Source: Phascolarctos cinereus
Taxonomy: Eukaryota > Chordata > Mammalia > Diprotodontia > Phascolarctidae
Length of the DNA stretch: 64,000 nt
Assembly: GCF_002099425.1 (NCBI RefSeq)
Contig: NW_018344254.1
Span: 1,651,001 to 1,715,000 of the forward strand
Direction of reading: 5' to 3'
A program made the translations under genes and the position numbers. Below the pieces are notes generated by a model. The model was given only the letters and a program-made list of their open reading frames with translations. It was not told where the DNA came from and ran no database searches. Below are positions 51,481-63,284 of this stretch, in pieces (position 1 is the first letter of the stretch; each line of letters starts with the position of its first letter).

Positions 51481-51569
51481 GTAGGTGAGGTTTTATATGA
51501 ATAAGGTACTTTATATTTCTAGGCTTTTTATGGAAGAAAAACAAAGGAAAATGAGAAGATTTAATTTAC

Positions 51570-51750
51570 CATGATTCTCCTGCTTGATCCTCTACTCGAT
51601 GTTCCGGGCAGACTAGACTACTATCCACCCCCTGAAAATATCCTTCACTTTCCCACCTCCACACCCCAGAAAGCCGTCTCTACCTGCCCTCCAAAAACTG
51701 GCTTATGTGCATGCCTCCTCCTCCAGGAAGCCGTCCCTGTTCAAATTGAG
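51570..51750 (+). mobile_element. L2 fragment
   Basis: C-rich stretch with 'tcctccaggaagccgtcc', the L2 phrase before the 3' UTR. Confidence 0.5.
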
Positions 51751-51764
51751 CTTTCTTTCTCCCT

Positions 51765-51880
51765 GTGTGATATAGTAGGGAGAGTCCTGGATTCAGACTC
51801 AGAGAGCCCTGGCTCCAAATCCTCCTCAGACACTTACTAGCAGTATGACTTTGAACAAATCACTGAAGCCTCCTACTTAT
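51765..51880 (+). mobile_element. MIR head half
   Basis: 'gagtcctggattcagactc', 'gacacttactagcagtatg'. Confidence 0.7.
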
Positions 51881-51931
51881 TTAAGCCTCCCTCTTTACTC
51901 ACAGTACCTAGAGCACGGGGGAGGGGAAGGA

Positions 51932-52190
51932 ACAAGCATTGGTTAAGCGCTTACTGTGTGCCACGTGCTGTGCTAAAGGCTTCACAAAGATTACCTCATC
52001 TGATCATCACAATTCTGGGAAGTAGGTGCTAACATTATTCCCATTTTTCACTTGAGGAAACTGAGGCACACAAAAGTTAAATGATTTGCCCAGAGTCAAA
52101 CATCAAGTAAGGGTCGGAGGAGAGATTTGAACTCACCTTCCCGATTCCAGGCCAAGCACTCTGCCAGTTGTGCTCCTACCTGCCTCAGAA
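51932..52190 (-). mobile_element. MIR CORE-SINE, near full length
   Basis: 'gcgcttactgtgtgccac', 'ctgatcatcacaattctgg', 'cttgaggaaactgaggcac' and 'gccaagcactctgccag'. Confidence 0.88.
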
Positions 52191-52289
52191 TTAGGGCTTA
52201 CTAGGTACCTAGTAGGTGCTTAGTAAATACTAGTTAAATGAGATGGTGATGGTGGTAGCCCAGCATTGGACTTATTGTCAGGAACACCT

Positions 52290-53200
52290 GAGTTCAGTCA
52301 GTAAATAAACATATATTAAGCACCTACTGTATACTAGGCACTGTGCTAAGGCTTGGGATACAAAAAGAGGGAAGAGACAGCCTCTGTCCTCAAGGAGCTT
52401 ACAGTCTAATAGGGGGAAAACATGCAAGCAAATGTATACAAAGCAAGCGATAGACAGGACAAACAGAGAATAATGAACAGAGGGAAGGCATTAGAATTAA
52501 GAGGAGCTAGGGAAGGGTTCCTGTAGATGGTGGGATTTCAGTTGGGACTTAAAGGAACCAGGGAGGTCAGTGGTTGGAGCACAGAAAGGAGGGAAAGTGT
52601 TCCAAGCATGGGGGACAGCCAGAGAAAATTCCTGGAGTAAAGAGATAAAAGGTGGTGTGCGTGAAACAGCCAAGAGGCCACTGTGACTGGATCAAAGAGT
52701 AAGTGAGGGGGAGTACAGCACAAGAAGACTGGAAAGGCAGGAGGTGGTGAAGGGCTTTGAAGGTCAAACTGAGGATTCTGTATTTGCTCCTGCAGGTGAT
52801 AGGGAGCCACTGAAGTTTATTGAGCGGGGGAGAGGGGAGGAGTGACATGAGCAGACCTGTGCTTTAGGAAAATCACTTTAGTGGCTGAATGGAAGACAGA
52901 TTGAAGTGGGGAGAGAGGACAGCCCCCCAGTAGCTATTAGCAGTCCAGGTGTGAGGTTATGAGGGTCTGCATGGTGGGGGGGGGAGCAGTGTTAGATGAG
53001 AGAAGGGAGCGTATTCAAGAGATGCTACAAATGTGAGACAGACAGACCTTGGCAGCAGCTTGGAGATGGGCGGTTGAGAGATGATGAAGAATCCAGCATG
53101 ATGCCTAGGTTGGGAGCCATAGGGAGCCTAGGTTGGGAGGATAGTGGTGCCCTCCAGAGTAATAAAGAAAGTGGAGGGGGTAGGGAGGAATGAGGGTTTA
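52290..53200 (-). mobile_element. L2 LINE, 0.9 kb, body type A, reverse-transcriptase end
   Basis: Terminus 'acctactgtatactaggcac', then the type A body ('gggaaggcattagaatt'), then coding text. On minus one frame reads 'NKLQWLPITCRSKYRIL' and 'LTFKALHHLLPF', the L2 block that normally reads near LQWLPIxxRIxYKxLxLxYKALH. Further on 'gaggttatgagggtctgc' is the antisense of the block around a Leu-Asp-Tyr-Cys-Asn motif. The frame is broken beyond about 90 residues. Confidence 0.85.
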
Positions 53201-53209
53201 AGGGAAAAG

Positions 53210-53395
53210 ATCATGAGTTCAAATCTAGTCTGAGACTGGCTGTATGACCCTGAACAAGTCATTTCATACCTTTCAGCCTCAGTTTCTTCATGTGTTAAAC
53301 AGACCTACCTCACAGAGTTGCTGTGAGGAACAAAATGAGATAACTTATGTAAGGTGCTTAGAAAATCTCATTATAAATATTAGCCTTTGTTAATT
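53210..53395 (+). mobile_element. MIR CORE-SINE
   Basis: 'gagttcaaatctagtctg', 'ctcagtttcttcatgtg', 'aacaaaatgagataac' and 'gtaaggtgcttagaaaatc'. Confidence 0.85.
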
Positions 53396-53399
53396 GTTC

Positions 53400-54295
53400 C
53401 CAATAATTATCGATTGTACATACTAATAAGTGTTGGGTGAATGAACCTTCAGAGACTGGGGACCAAACATCTTTAGGACAACATCATTCACGGATCCAGG
53501 CCAGGCCAGTGGTCTCCGCAAATCTGGATGCTCCTTGCTACTAGCCCATTGGCTGTGGATAGGTGCATGCAGATCAAGTGACTCAGTGATTAGTACTGAG
53601 CCTGGTAAGAGAAAGAAGGGAAGAGAGGTCTTCCTGGCTCCACGCAAGCAGAAGACATAAGGGGCTTGGTGGGGCCTGCAGTTTAGAGATGAAGCTCCGC
53701 TGCACTTAGGGGAAGGAATGGGTGAGGAGAAGCAGGGAAGGAAAACTGAGGTTCCAAGATTCCGTGACTTACCCGAGGCCCCAGAGGAAGCTAGCATGTG
53801 AGCCAAGAATGAAGGGAAGGCATTCTGGTCTTGGGTCCTGTTGAGGGGTCCTCCCTGAGCTGATAGTATGCAAGACACCAGCCCTCCACCACGTCTGGGG
53901 GCCAGTTTGGCATCAGTCTGATTCGTGGGAGTTTGAAGACCCTAGACCCGACCTGACCCTTCTGTGAAGAGCACACCCCCCTTCACAAATGAAGATCCCA
54001 ATTGAGAGTGGTTAAAAAGCATGCAAGCTGGCGGGACGGGCCAGTGGTTAAGCAACCTTTGAACCAGGATCAGCAGAACATCTTGAATGATTTTCCTGAC
54101 ATTTGGGGTTTGTCAAAGCCCCAAGCTCTGCTTGGCTGAATGAGCGCCCCACCCCCTCCTCCTTTGTTTTGAGCCATGTCTGTTTGGAACAAAATTCAAT
54201 CCACATGTTTCTCCTTCATTTATACCTAACACATCAAAACTTTAGAGAAGGGTTGTTGGGCTTACATGCCATCAGATTTGGGTTAAGGACTAGGG
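53400..54295. other. Long non-repeat stretch
   Basis: About 890 bases without a repeat that I recognise. A 151-residue minus frame (53423-53878) is serine/proline-rich, has no domain, and its start and end fit no splice signal, so I do not call it. Confidence 0.4.
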
Positions 54296-54299
54296 CCAT

Positions 54300-54480
54300 G
54301 AGCTGTGGAGGAAAGGGCACCAGAGTGGGAGCCAGGAAACAAAGCTCCAATCCTAGCATTGCTACTGGCTCTATTCCCTGTGCCTGGCCTCAGTTTTTCC
54401 ACTTGTGGGAAGAAGGAATGGGATGTTCTATTCCATGTTCTAATGTTCCTTTACACTCTGAAATTCTAGGTTCTAATCAA
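54300..54480 (+). mobile_element. MIR CORE-SINE with tail
   Basis: 'gcctcagtttttccacttg' then tail words 'tctattccatgttctaatg'. Confidence 0.65.
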
Positions 54481-54489
54481 TTGATTCAT

Positions 54490-54620
54490 CAATAAGCATT
54501 TAAGTGCTTACTATGAGCCAAATTCCTGAGATATGAACCCAAAAATCAAACAATTCCTGCCCTCAAGGATCTTTAATGCTGACAGAGGATTCAGCATCTA
54601 CACTGACAGGTAAATACAAG
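54490..54620 (-). mobile_element. L2 3' end
   Basis: 'taagtgcttactatgagcc' and 'tcctgccctcaaggatc'. Confidence 0.75.
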
Positions 54621-54764
54621 ACACAGACAGAGTTGATGTGTGGTGAGCTTAAGGGGGAAGGCACTAGCAGGTGGGGGCTGGGAAAGGCTGTTCAAACATT
54701 CTATGTTCTATGTCAGAGGAACAGAGTGCCCAAAACTGGAGCACGGAACCCTGTAGCTTAGAAT

Positions 54765-54910
54765 CCATCTTCTTAGAATTGGAGAGAATCTTACAGTTCG
54801 TCTATTCCAGATTTCTCATTTTACAAATGAGGAAACTGAGGCCTGAAGGTATGAGCAACTTGCCACAGGTCACCCAGCCAGGTCATGAGATTACTAATAA
54901 AACTCAGAGC
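54765..54910 (-). mobile_element. L3-tail plus MIR-like fragment
   Basis: 'cttagaattggagagaatc' then 'tttacaaatgaggaaactg' and 'aacttgccacaggtcac'. Confidence 0.6.
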
Positions 54911-55479
54911 CCTAAGCCCATGCTAGAGCCCCAGCCAAGGATGCCCAGTTCCTATGCTCAGGCTCCCAAAGGGGTTCCTAAGCATCTCAAGGTCTGCTCT
55001 AATAAGTGTAAGCTGGACCACCAGAAGACATTGCTGAAGAATGGGAACTGTTGACGGGGGAGCCCAGGAGAGCCGGTGGAGAGATGTGCCCTCCTCCTCC
55101 CTGACTCCCACTCACCTCCCACCATCATTTCTATCTCTGAAGCATCTTGCCTCAGCTTTTCCCCAACAGGTGAGGGAAGACTGGCCTATTGAGATGGAGG
55201 CTTATTCTGTTCCCACAGGAAATAGGAGTCTTTTCTGGGGGCTGATTGAGCTCTTTCCTTAAATTTTTCCACCCACAGAGCAGATTCCCTTAGCCAACTT
55301 TTTCTTCTTGCTGCAATAAATAAGTTCTTTCCCTTGATCGCTTTTGAAACAACTACTTGCCTTCCATCCCCTCTGAAGGGCAATTGTTTGGAGGACCCTA
55401 AATCAGATGACAGTGAGTAGACTCGACATTGTCAAATTCCCCATCCATATCTCTGCTGGCCCAGAAACTCTCAGCAGCA
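54911..55479. other. Non-repeat stretch
   Basis: No recognised repeat or gene. Short plus and minus frames only. Confidence 0.4.
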
Positions 55480-55650
55480 TCAGCTCATAAAGCTTTTGGG
55501 TTATAAGGTCCTATAAGGGCATCTGAATTCTCCCTAAAACATCTTCCCCAAGACATCACCCAAGCCTCTGCTTGAATACCCCCAGTGCCTGAGAGCTCAC
55601 TTGCTTCTGAGATAGTCCATTTCCATGTTGGGACAATTCATTCATTCATA
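55480..55650 (-). mobile_element. L3/CR1 fragment
   Basis: 'caagcctctgcttgaatacc', 'cccagtgcctgagagctc' and 'agtccatttccatgttggg'. Confidence 0.65.
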
Positions 55651-55664
55651 TCATGATCACAACA

Positions 55665-55938
55665 ACAATCGTAAATAATGGCTAACACTTCTAGAGCGCT
55701 TGCTAGGCACCAGGCATTAGGCTAAGCCTTTACAATTATTATCACATTTGATTCTCATGACAACCCTGGGAAGTAGATGCTATTATCCTCCTTTTACAGA
55801 TTAGCAAGTGGAGGAAGATTGAGGTTAAGGATCTTGCCCAGGGTCACCCAGCTAGTAAATGTGTGAGGCAGGATTTGAACTCAGGTCTTTCTGACTCCAA
55901 GATCAGGACCTTATTGACTGTACCATCTAGCTGCCTCT
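55665..55938 (-). mobile_element. MIR CORE-SINE, full length
   Basis: 'agcgcttgctaggcacc', 'gattctcatgacaaccctgg', 'ccttttacagattagcaag', 'atttgaactcaggtctttc' and 'accatctagctgcctc' cover end to end. Confidence 0.93.
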
Positions 55939-56199
55939 CAAGGACAATGCTCAGGATGGTGAGGCTTTGTAATGGATTACTTGAAATAACTGGGAAAGTT
56001 GGGAACAAAGAAGAAAAGACTTGGGGTAACCATTGAAGTTCTTGAAGGGATTTTATGTGGGAAATGAATTAGACTGTTCAGCTTAGCCCTAGTGGTAGAA
56101 CCAGTACAAGCAGGTGAGGTGTACAGCAGATACACTAGCCAAGTGCCTAAGAGCTCCTATTCCTATAGCCTCTCAGATCTAGAAAGTTGGGTGAGTGGT

Positions 56200-56355
56200 G
56201 CTTTCTCTATTTTAGAGATCAAAAACTTGATGAATGGAGAAAAATTAAGTGACTTACCTAAGGTCTCAAGGATAGAAGCAAGCATAACTAGGAATCAAAT
56301 GCAGGTCTTCTGCTTTCCAGCCCAGTGGTCTTTCCATTATATACCATGCTGCCTT
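56200..56355 (-). mobile_element. MIR fragment
   Basis: 'aagtgacttacctaaggtc' and 'gtggtctttccattatatac'. Confidence 0.65.
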
Positions 56356-56364
56356 TGGATTTTT

Positions 56365-59300
56365 TGTTTTTAATTCAGCTTTATATTATTTTCAGTTCCC
56401 AAATTCTCTCCCTCCCACCTGCCCCTCTCATATCCATTGAGAAAGCAAGGAAAACAAAGCCTATTACCAACATGTATAGTCACACAAAACAAATTCCCAT
56501 ATTAGCGATATTCATATATATTTGGACATGGCCAATGTGGGAATTTGTTTTGATGCATATATAGGTGGGTAAATTTACATATACTTATGATTCAATGAAT
56601 TTTGAGACATATAGACATGTAAATATGCATACTCATTTACATACACACATATAGACATGCATATATATTCACAGACATAAAATAGACACAGATCCAGACA
56701 TAGACAGACATAGACACAGACACAGACACAGACATACACATAGACCTCAATCTGCACTCTGAGTCTATCAGCTGGAGGTAGATAGAATGTTTCATCATGA
56801 CTCCTTTGGAATTGTGGTTGAACCTTGTTTTGACCAGTTTCTAAATGTGTTGATTTTTCTCTTACTGCATTGTTGCTACCAGCCAAACCTCCCAGTTCTG
56901 CTCACTCCACTCTGTACCAGTGAATACAAGTCTTCCCAGGTTTTTTTTAAACCATCCCCTTTATCATACCTTACAGCACAATAGTGTTCCACTGCTTTCA
57001 TATATCATAAATTGTTGAGCCATTCCTCATTTTCCTCCTAAGTTTCTAGGTTTTTGCCACCATGAAAACAACCGCTATAAATATTTTGGTACATATGGGT
57101 CATTTTCCTCTTTCTTTGATCTTTTTGGGATGTAGACCTAATAGCTGCATTGCTAGATCAAAGAGTAGGCACAGTTTAATAGCTTTTTTTTTCCTTTCCA
57201 TATTGCTTTCCAGAATAGCTAGACTAGTTCATAGGTCCACCAACGGTGTATTAAGTACCTGTTTTCCCACAACCCCTTTAGCATTTAGTATTTTCCTTTT
57301 TGGTTAACTTTGCCAATTTGATGAGTAGGAAGAGGTACCTCAGAGTTGTTTTAATTTACATTTCTCTACTTATTAGTGATTATGGGCATTTTTCATATGA
57401 TGACTGATAACTTGGATTTCTTCCTCTGAAAACTGCTTATTCATATTTTTGTCCATTTATCTTTTGAAAAATGGCCCTTATTCTTATAAATTTAACTCAT
57501 TTCCCCATATATCTTAGAAATTAGGTCTTTTTAAGAGAAATTACTGCAAAGATTTTTTTTCTAATTGATTGCTTTCCTTCTGATTTTAGCTGTAATGATT
57601 TTGTTTGTGCAAAAACATTTTAATTTTATGTTATCAAAATTGCCCATCTTACCTGCTGTAAATTTATCTCTTATTTGGTCACGAACTCTTCCCCTCTCCA
57701 TAATCGGACAGGCCATTTCTTCCATGTCACTCCAATTTGTTTATGGTATCATCCTAATGTCTAGATCATATACCCATTTGGAACTTGTCTTGATAAAATG
57801 TTATGCTCTGAATTGTGCTGGAGTCTACAACACTTACTCCCAGAAACAACTGGGCTCATTGAATTCTGGACTTTAGGGACCAGTCCAGTTCGATCGCCTT
57901 TACTTGTTAGAGATGGATTTTTTCTTTTGTTTCCTGAGGACATAGTGGGGAAAATAACATGTGTGATGATGATCGCAGTGTGAGATGTTGGTCTATATAT
58001 AGTTTCTGCCAGATTGCTTTCCACTTTTCCCAGTGGTTTTGTTCAAGACTGAATTCTTACCCCAGTAACTGGATCTTTGGGTTTAAAAAAACACTAAGCT
58101 ACTGCGCTCATCTGCTTTGGTATATTTTGTACCTAATCTGTTACACTGATCAACTTCTTCATTTCTTAACCTATACCAAATTGTTTTTGACAATTATATC
58201 TTTGTAGTATAATTTGAGATCTGGTACTGCTAGGCCCCTTCCTTCCCACTTTTTTTTCATTAATTCCCTTAATATTTTTTACCTTTTATTCCCCCAGATG
58301 ATTCTTGTTGTTATTTTTTCTAGCTCTAGAAAGTAATCCTTTAATAGTTTGATTATTATAGAACTAAATTAATTCTGGTAGTATTGTCATTTTTATTATA
58401 GTGGTTGGGTTACCCATGAGCAATTAACATTCAAATTATTCCAATTAATTAAATCTTTATCATGTAAAGACTGTTTTGTAATTGTAATCATGGAGTTCCC
58501 ACGTGTCTTGGCAAGTAGATTCCCAAGTATTTTATAATATTTGTAATTCTTTTCAATGGAATTTCTCTTTCTATCTCTTCCTGATGAATATTTTTGGTAA
58601 TATGCAGAAATGTTGATGATTTGGAGAGATTTATTTTCTATCTTACAGTTTTGCTGCAATTATTGTTTCAGCTAGTTTTTTAGTCATCTCTCTAGGTTTC
58701 TTTAAGTAAACCATCATATCATCTGCAAAAAAAAAAAAATGATGATTTTGTTTTCTATTTGCCTGTGCTTATTCTTTAATTTACTTTTCTTGTCACTCCT
58801 GTAGTTAGTATTTCTAGCACTACGTTGAATAGTAATAGTGATAATGGATATCCTTGCTTTACTGCCTGAATTTATTGAAAAGGCTTCTAGTTCATCCACA
58901 TTACAAATAATGTTGACTCTTGGTTTTAGATAGATACTACATATCATTTTAAGGAAATTTGCATTAACCCTAAGCTTCCTAGTGATTTTTTTACAGGATT
59001 CGGTGCTGGGTTTTGTCAAAAAAGCTTTTACTGAATCTATTGAAATAATCTTAGGATATTTGTTATTTTTGTTATTAATTGGGTCAATTATGTTTACAGT
59101 TTTCCTAATATTATTTCCTAATATTAATATTATTTTCCTTGCATTCCTAGCATAAATATGGCCTAGTTAGAGTATATGGCCTTTGTGCTATATTGCTGTA
59201 GTCTTCTTGTAAACATATTTAGAATTTTTGCATCAATATTCAATAGGGAAATTGGTCTATAGTTCTCTCTTTTTTTACTTTCCCTGGTTTAGGTATCATG

Positions 59301-59740
59301 ACCATACTTTTGTCATAGAAAGAATTTTGTAAGACTCGTTCTATTTTTTTCAAATAGTTTATGTAGTATTGGAATTAATTGTTCTTTAAATGTCGGGTAA
59401 AATTTGCTTGTAAATCCATCTGCTCCTGGGTCTTTTTCTTTGGGAATTTATTTGTGCCTTGTTCAATTTATTTTTCCTAAGATAAGGTTATCTAAGTATT
59501 CTATTTCCTATTCTGTTAATCTGGATAACTTATATTTTTGTAAATATTCGTCTGTTTCATGCAGATTGTCAATTTTATTGGCATAGAGCTGAGTGAAATA
59601 GTTCCTAATTATTACTTTTATTTCTTCTTTATTAGTTGTGAATTCACCTTTTCCATTTTTGATACTGGTGGCTTGGTTTTCTCCTTTTTTTAATTAAATT
59701 AGCTAATGGTTTGTTATTTTATTTGTTTTTTAAATAGCTG
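56365..59740 (-). mobile_element. L1, 3.4 kb, ORF2 middle to 3' UTR
   Basis: Read on minus from 59740: '[18 protein letters not shown]' (59.43-59.34 kb), the KPG and NIDAK region near 59.2 kb, the catalytic box as 'ADDMMVYLKKPREMTKK' (ADD codons at 58718-58726), then 'NLNVNCSWV' near 58.4 kb. The ORF2 end and a 3' UTR with 'gaggtacctcttcctac' complement near 57.3 kb follow. L1 ORF2 encodes endonuclease and reverse transcriptase. The endonuclease half is missing (5' truncation) and stops are frequent. An A13 run sits directly beside the ADD box. Confidence 0.92.
56600..56750. repeat. (CATA)/(CAGACA)n tract in L1 3' UTR
   Basis: CATA, ATAGACA and 'cacagacacagacacag' words. It belongs to the L1 3' UTR region. 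Confidence 0.8.
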
Positions 59741-59964
59741 TGAACCTTCAGGTGCCATGAAAATGTGAGTTATTATTATCTTTACTGTTGCTGGTCTTCT
59801 CTCTTCTCATCTCTTATTTGATGTAGTCCAAGATAGAAATGGTCCTACTGATCATTGCCATCTCCATAAGGACATTGGTTGTGAGTCTTCTCCCCTTCTA
59901 ACTCCCTTTTTTTGCTTTGGAACTAAGAAACTCTCCATGCCCACTGAAATATATATGGATTCGC

Positions 59965-60100
59965 CAAATGCATACTAAGTTTGGATTCAAGGATCCTAGG
60001 TTCAAATACTGGCTCTGCTCCTTTTAAGCTGCGTGGCCTTGGAAAAATCACTTCCACTTTCTAGGCCTACATTTCTTCCTCCTTCAAAGGGGAGAGTTGG
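59965..60100 (+). mobile_element. MIR CORE-SINE fragment
   Basis: 'tggattcaaggatcctagg', 'ttcaaatactggctctgc' and 'cttggaaaaatcacttcc'. Confidence 0.75.
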
Positions 60101-60384
60101 ATTAGGAAGCCCTTTTCCCTTACTTTCCCCTTTAGCCCTCTTTGGACCCCATGAACTGACTGAGTAAGAAGAGGCTGCTCCTCTGATTCGGATGAACTGG
60201 GAACCACCAGCTGCAAGTCTTCCACTGAACAGAGGATCAGAGGCCTTGCCACCGGCCCTGCTGCTGAATTCTCCAGATGCCAAGGCACTACTGGTTTACC
60301 CCAAGAACCCCCGAGCCTTGCCATTCAACCTGCCATTGACCCTCGGGTCTTCTGGCTTTTCCATCCTTCCTGAAACTGAACTCA

Positions 60385-60512
60385 ATTAGAGTATGAGATC
60401 TTTGAGGGCAGAGACTGTCTCTCTTTTTTTCAGTATTTGTATCCCCAGTGCTTAATACTATGTTTGTCATATTTCAAGTATTTAATAAATATTTTTCCCT
60501 CATTCACTCAAA
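60385..60512 (+). mobile_element. L2 3' end
   Basis: 'agatctttgagggcagagac', 'tgtatccccagtgcttaat'. Confidence 0.88.
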
Positions 60513-60529
60513 GTCCTTCACCCCTGGCT

Positions 60530-60625
60530 TTAAGCTCTGGGCCTCAGTTTCTTTTTTTGTAAAATAATGGGGTTAAGCCAAACTATCCCTAAGTCTCCTT
60601 CCAGCTCTAAAACCTCTGACCCTAT
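60530..60625 (+). mobile_element. MIR 3' half with tail
   Basis: 'gggcctcagtttctttttt' and 'tccttccagctctaaaacc'. Confidence 0.7.
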
Positions 60626-61290
60626 TATCAGCCTGGACATTCTCTGTGGGTGGGTAGTCTCAGCTGATGGAGGGGAGGCAGAGCTCTGCCTATGAGGGGG
60701 CCAAGGAAGGGAGGGAAGCATGGCCCCTGAGCGTGTGGTGTTTTCTTCTCAACATATGGTTCAGATTTTACACAAAACACTTTTTTCTGTTTTTCATTAC
60801 CTTACTTCACTTCAGAATATAATATTTTCATAGCCTGGGGGAGGGGGTGGGGCTGGAGGGAGGTTGGCCTGTGTGTATGTTTCTGTACATGCTGATGTGT
60901 ACGAGTGGGAGTGGGATGCATGTATGTAAGAATAAAGGGGGAGGGTGTACATACATGTGTATGTGTATGTTTGTCTGCATGTCTGATTGTGTGTATGTGA
61001 GTCTATATACCTGTCCTCAAGGAACTAACTGTCTAGAAGGAAGATAAAGTATGTATACAAATAGCTATAATTGGAGACAGAATTGGAGGCCATGTGGGCA
61101 AGTCAACCAGACATTGACCTTGGACTCAATACCTTGGTTTGAGCTAAGCCCAAGTGACCCAAAGCAAGTAATTTTGTCTTGATGAAATGGAGAGGGCAGG
61201 ACAAGGCAGTCAGAGAGGTAGGAAAAGGTGAGACAAATGGGAACCACCTAGCTCTCAACAGTGACTCCCTCTACACCATTCTTGGTCATT
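60626..61290. other. Unique with TG/ATG-rich patch
   Basis: Bases 60868-61010 are rich in TGTATG and GTGTG words. An L2-like scrap is at 61013-61055 ('cctcaaggaactaactg'). No gene. Confidence 0.45.
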
Positions 61291-61294
61291 CAAC

Positions 61295-61560
61295 TCAATT
61301 CAATGATCATTAGCTAACTCCTAGACACAAGGTGCTGAAGACACAGATACAAATAAAAGAGCCTGCTTCATCATCTGGAAAAATGGTAATTATAATACTT
61401 GCAAAGCCCATCTCTCAGTGTATCTGTGGTTATTCAACAAACATTGACCAAGCCCTTCTTCTGCGGCTGAGCCCTGTGCTAAACAGCTTCGATATAAAGC
61501 AAAGCTCAAAACAGCCCTGGCTGAAGGAGCTGACATTCCAAGCATGTTGGAAACCTTTCA
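61295..61560 (-). mobile_element. Two L2 terminal fragments
   Basis: 61295-61370 ('gctgaagacacagataca') and 61428-61560 ('gccctgtgctaaacagc', 'gaaggagctgacattcc'). Confidence 0.6.
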
Positions 61561-61698
61561 TTGCTGCATCAAGCTGAGCTATCCTCGTTCCTAACATGGG
61601 AAGTACATGGGAGGGGTCAAACATAGCAGAAGGAGATGGGGGAGGGGGTTCTGGAGGCCCTTAATTGAATGTTTGCTCCTCAAGAAGAAGAACTCTTG

Positions 61699-61842
61699 GG
61701 GCAGGTAGTTGGTGAAGTGATAGAGCTCCAGCCTTGGACTCAGGAGGACCTGAGTTCAAATCTGGCCTCAGACACTTGATACTTACTAGTTGTGTGACCC
61801 TGGGCAAGTCACTTAATCCGGACTGCCACACACACCCCCCAA
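61699..61842 (+). mobile_element. tRNA-headed SINE (WSINE1/MAR type)
   Basis: 'ggggcaggtagttggtg', 'gagttcaaatctggcc', 'cacttaatccggactgcc', then a CA/C-rich tail. No clean target duplication could be seen, so it may be older than the other three copies with good repeats. Confidence 0.85.
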
Positions 61843-61857
61843 AATAAGAAGAGGAAT

Positions 61858-61940
61858 TTTTCCAATTATGTCTTTGTATCTTCACTACCTAGCACAGTGC
61901 CTGGCACCTAGGAGTTACTTAATTAATGATCATTGACTTG
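61858..61940 (+). mobile_element. L2 terminal fragment
   Basis: 'cctagcacagtgcctggcac'. Confidence 0.8.
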
Positions 61941-62074
61941 GGCTAAATGACCAAGCATAGTGTGGAGGGGGTCGATCTTGAGAGAGAAGTGGCCCCCAGT
62001 CATCCAATCTCTTCCTTCCTCTCTGACTCCCTCATCCTGCCCTTTCTGTCTCTAGCATGGTACGCTATCAGAAA

Positions 62075-62235
62075 CACTAGCTTTAGAGTGGTGGTGGATT
62101 CAAATCTCGCCTCTCCTGCTCACTACCTGTGAGACCCTGGACAAGGCGCTTCCTTCACGCCCAGTTCTTCATCTGTAAAATGAGAAGCTTGCACTAGTTG
62201 ACCTCTGAGATCTCTACATCTATATCCTATGTCTG
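62075..62235 (+). mobile_element. MIR CORE-SINE
   Basis: 'tggattcaaatctcgcctc', 'gtgagaccctggacaagg', 'cttcatctgtaaaatgag'. Confidence 0.85.
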
Positions 62236-62309
62236 TCTTTCTGCCTGTTTATAATCACTAAGGTCCCTTTCAGACTCTGACACATTCTGTGTGTCTGGGA
62301 TGGTCTTCA

Positions 62310-62485
62310 GTCTCCTCAACACCCTGGTGGCCCCACACATACATGATTCCTAGATTGTGGACGTCCTTCCAAAAATTCAGGGCCCAAAAAGAACATAATC
62401 CTTTAGCTGTTTTTGACCTCCTTTGTATCTCCAGTGCCTGGCACACCGTAGGTAGTTAATAAATGCTGACTGACTTGAGATAGAT
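62310..62485. mobile_element. L3 (minus) then L2 end (plus)
   Basis: L3 text 'ctcctcaacaccctggtgg' and 'gtggacgtccttccaaaa' (62310-62400), then the L2 terminus 'ccagtgcctggcacaccg' (62405-62485). Confidence 0.65.
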
Positions 62486-63094
62486 TCCAACTAAGGGTAG
62501 TAGGGCATAACATGGAGAACAGAGCCTATTCATCCGTATACCCCAAAGGGAAATTTGCAGCTGCCCATCACCACTGCCCTGTTATGTAATTGCTCCCAGA
62601 TCTCTAGATCCTGAAGACTACCTTCTCCCCGATCCTGTCCCAGTCTGAGGCATTTCTAGACCCAGCTGATCTGGGAAGGTTTGTTTTGGCAGGAGGCTGG
62701 GTGCTGTCCAGCTAATCGCCCATGTTAACACTGCATTACATACATCGTTAATGGACTTGGCAGCTGGGCTTTCCCCCCTACCTTATCTTTTGATTTTTCC
62801 AGAAACCACAGGGGCAGAGAGGAGAATTCAATCCATGTGTGAATGGAAATGACCAGCATCTCAATTGCCACAAGAAGGCTACCTCTCCTCCAGCCCAGCC
62901 CCAGGGAAGACCTGTCCCCAAAAGTGGTGACATATACAACCCAAGATGGCAGAACTGAATAAGGGGGCCTCAGATAGGTTGGGACAAAGGATGTTCTTCT
63001 TGCTATCCCAGCCAATCCCACAGAATGCAGAGAAGAAATGGATAGAACTCATCCCCACCCCCAATGGCTGCAGCATTTAGAAGGTATTTGCTAT
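62486..63094. promoter_or_regulatory. Non-repeat stretch, candidate conserved element
   Basis: No repeat seen over 600 bases. The core 62705-62840 holds 'ccagctaatcgcccatg' (bicoid-class homeodomain type), 'atgttaacactgcatta' (HNF1/POU type) and 'ccttatcttttgattttt' (GATA and TCF/LEF type). Suggestive of an enhancer. Not shown. Confidence 0.28.
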
Positions 63095-63235
63095 GACTTA
63101 GAATGAGACAACTTGGCTTCACATCGTAGCTCCTCCACCTTCTGTGACCCTGGGGAGCTCTTCTCTTCTCTGAGGTTCAGCCTCCACATGTGTAAAATAC
63201 TTACCCTCCCTACCTCTGGGGCATGCCAGCAACTG
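63095..63235 (+). mobile_element. MIR CORE-SINE, diverged
   Basis: 'acttggcttcacatcgtagc', 'ctgtgaccctggggagctc'. Confidence 0.6.
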
Positions 63236-63252
63236 TTTAATGACTGGCTCAC

Positions 63253-63284
63253 TAAAAAAAAAAAAAATAAAAAAAAAAAATAAT
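63253..63284. repeat. A-rich run
   Basis: Two A-runs separated by single T bases. Confidence 0.9.

Noticed and set aside
53423-53878. 151-residue minus frame
   Set aside because: Serine/proline-rich with no motif. Composition and lack of exon signals point to chance.
61699-61860. Target-site duplication for the SINE at 61699
   Set aside because: 'aagaagaactc' and 'aagaagaggaat' share only a purine-rich start. Too weak.
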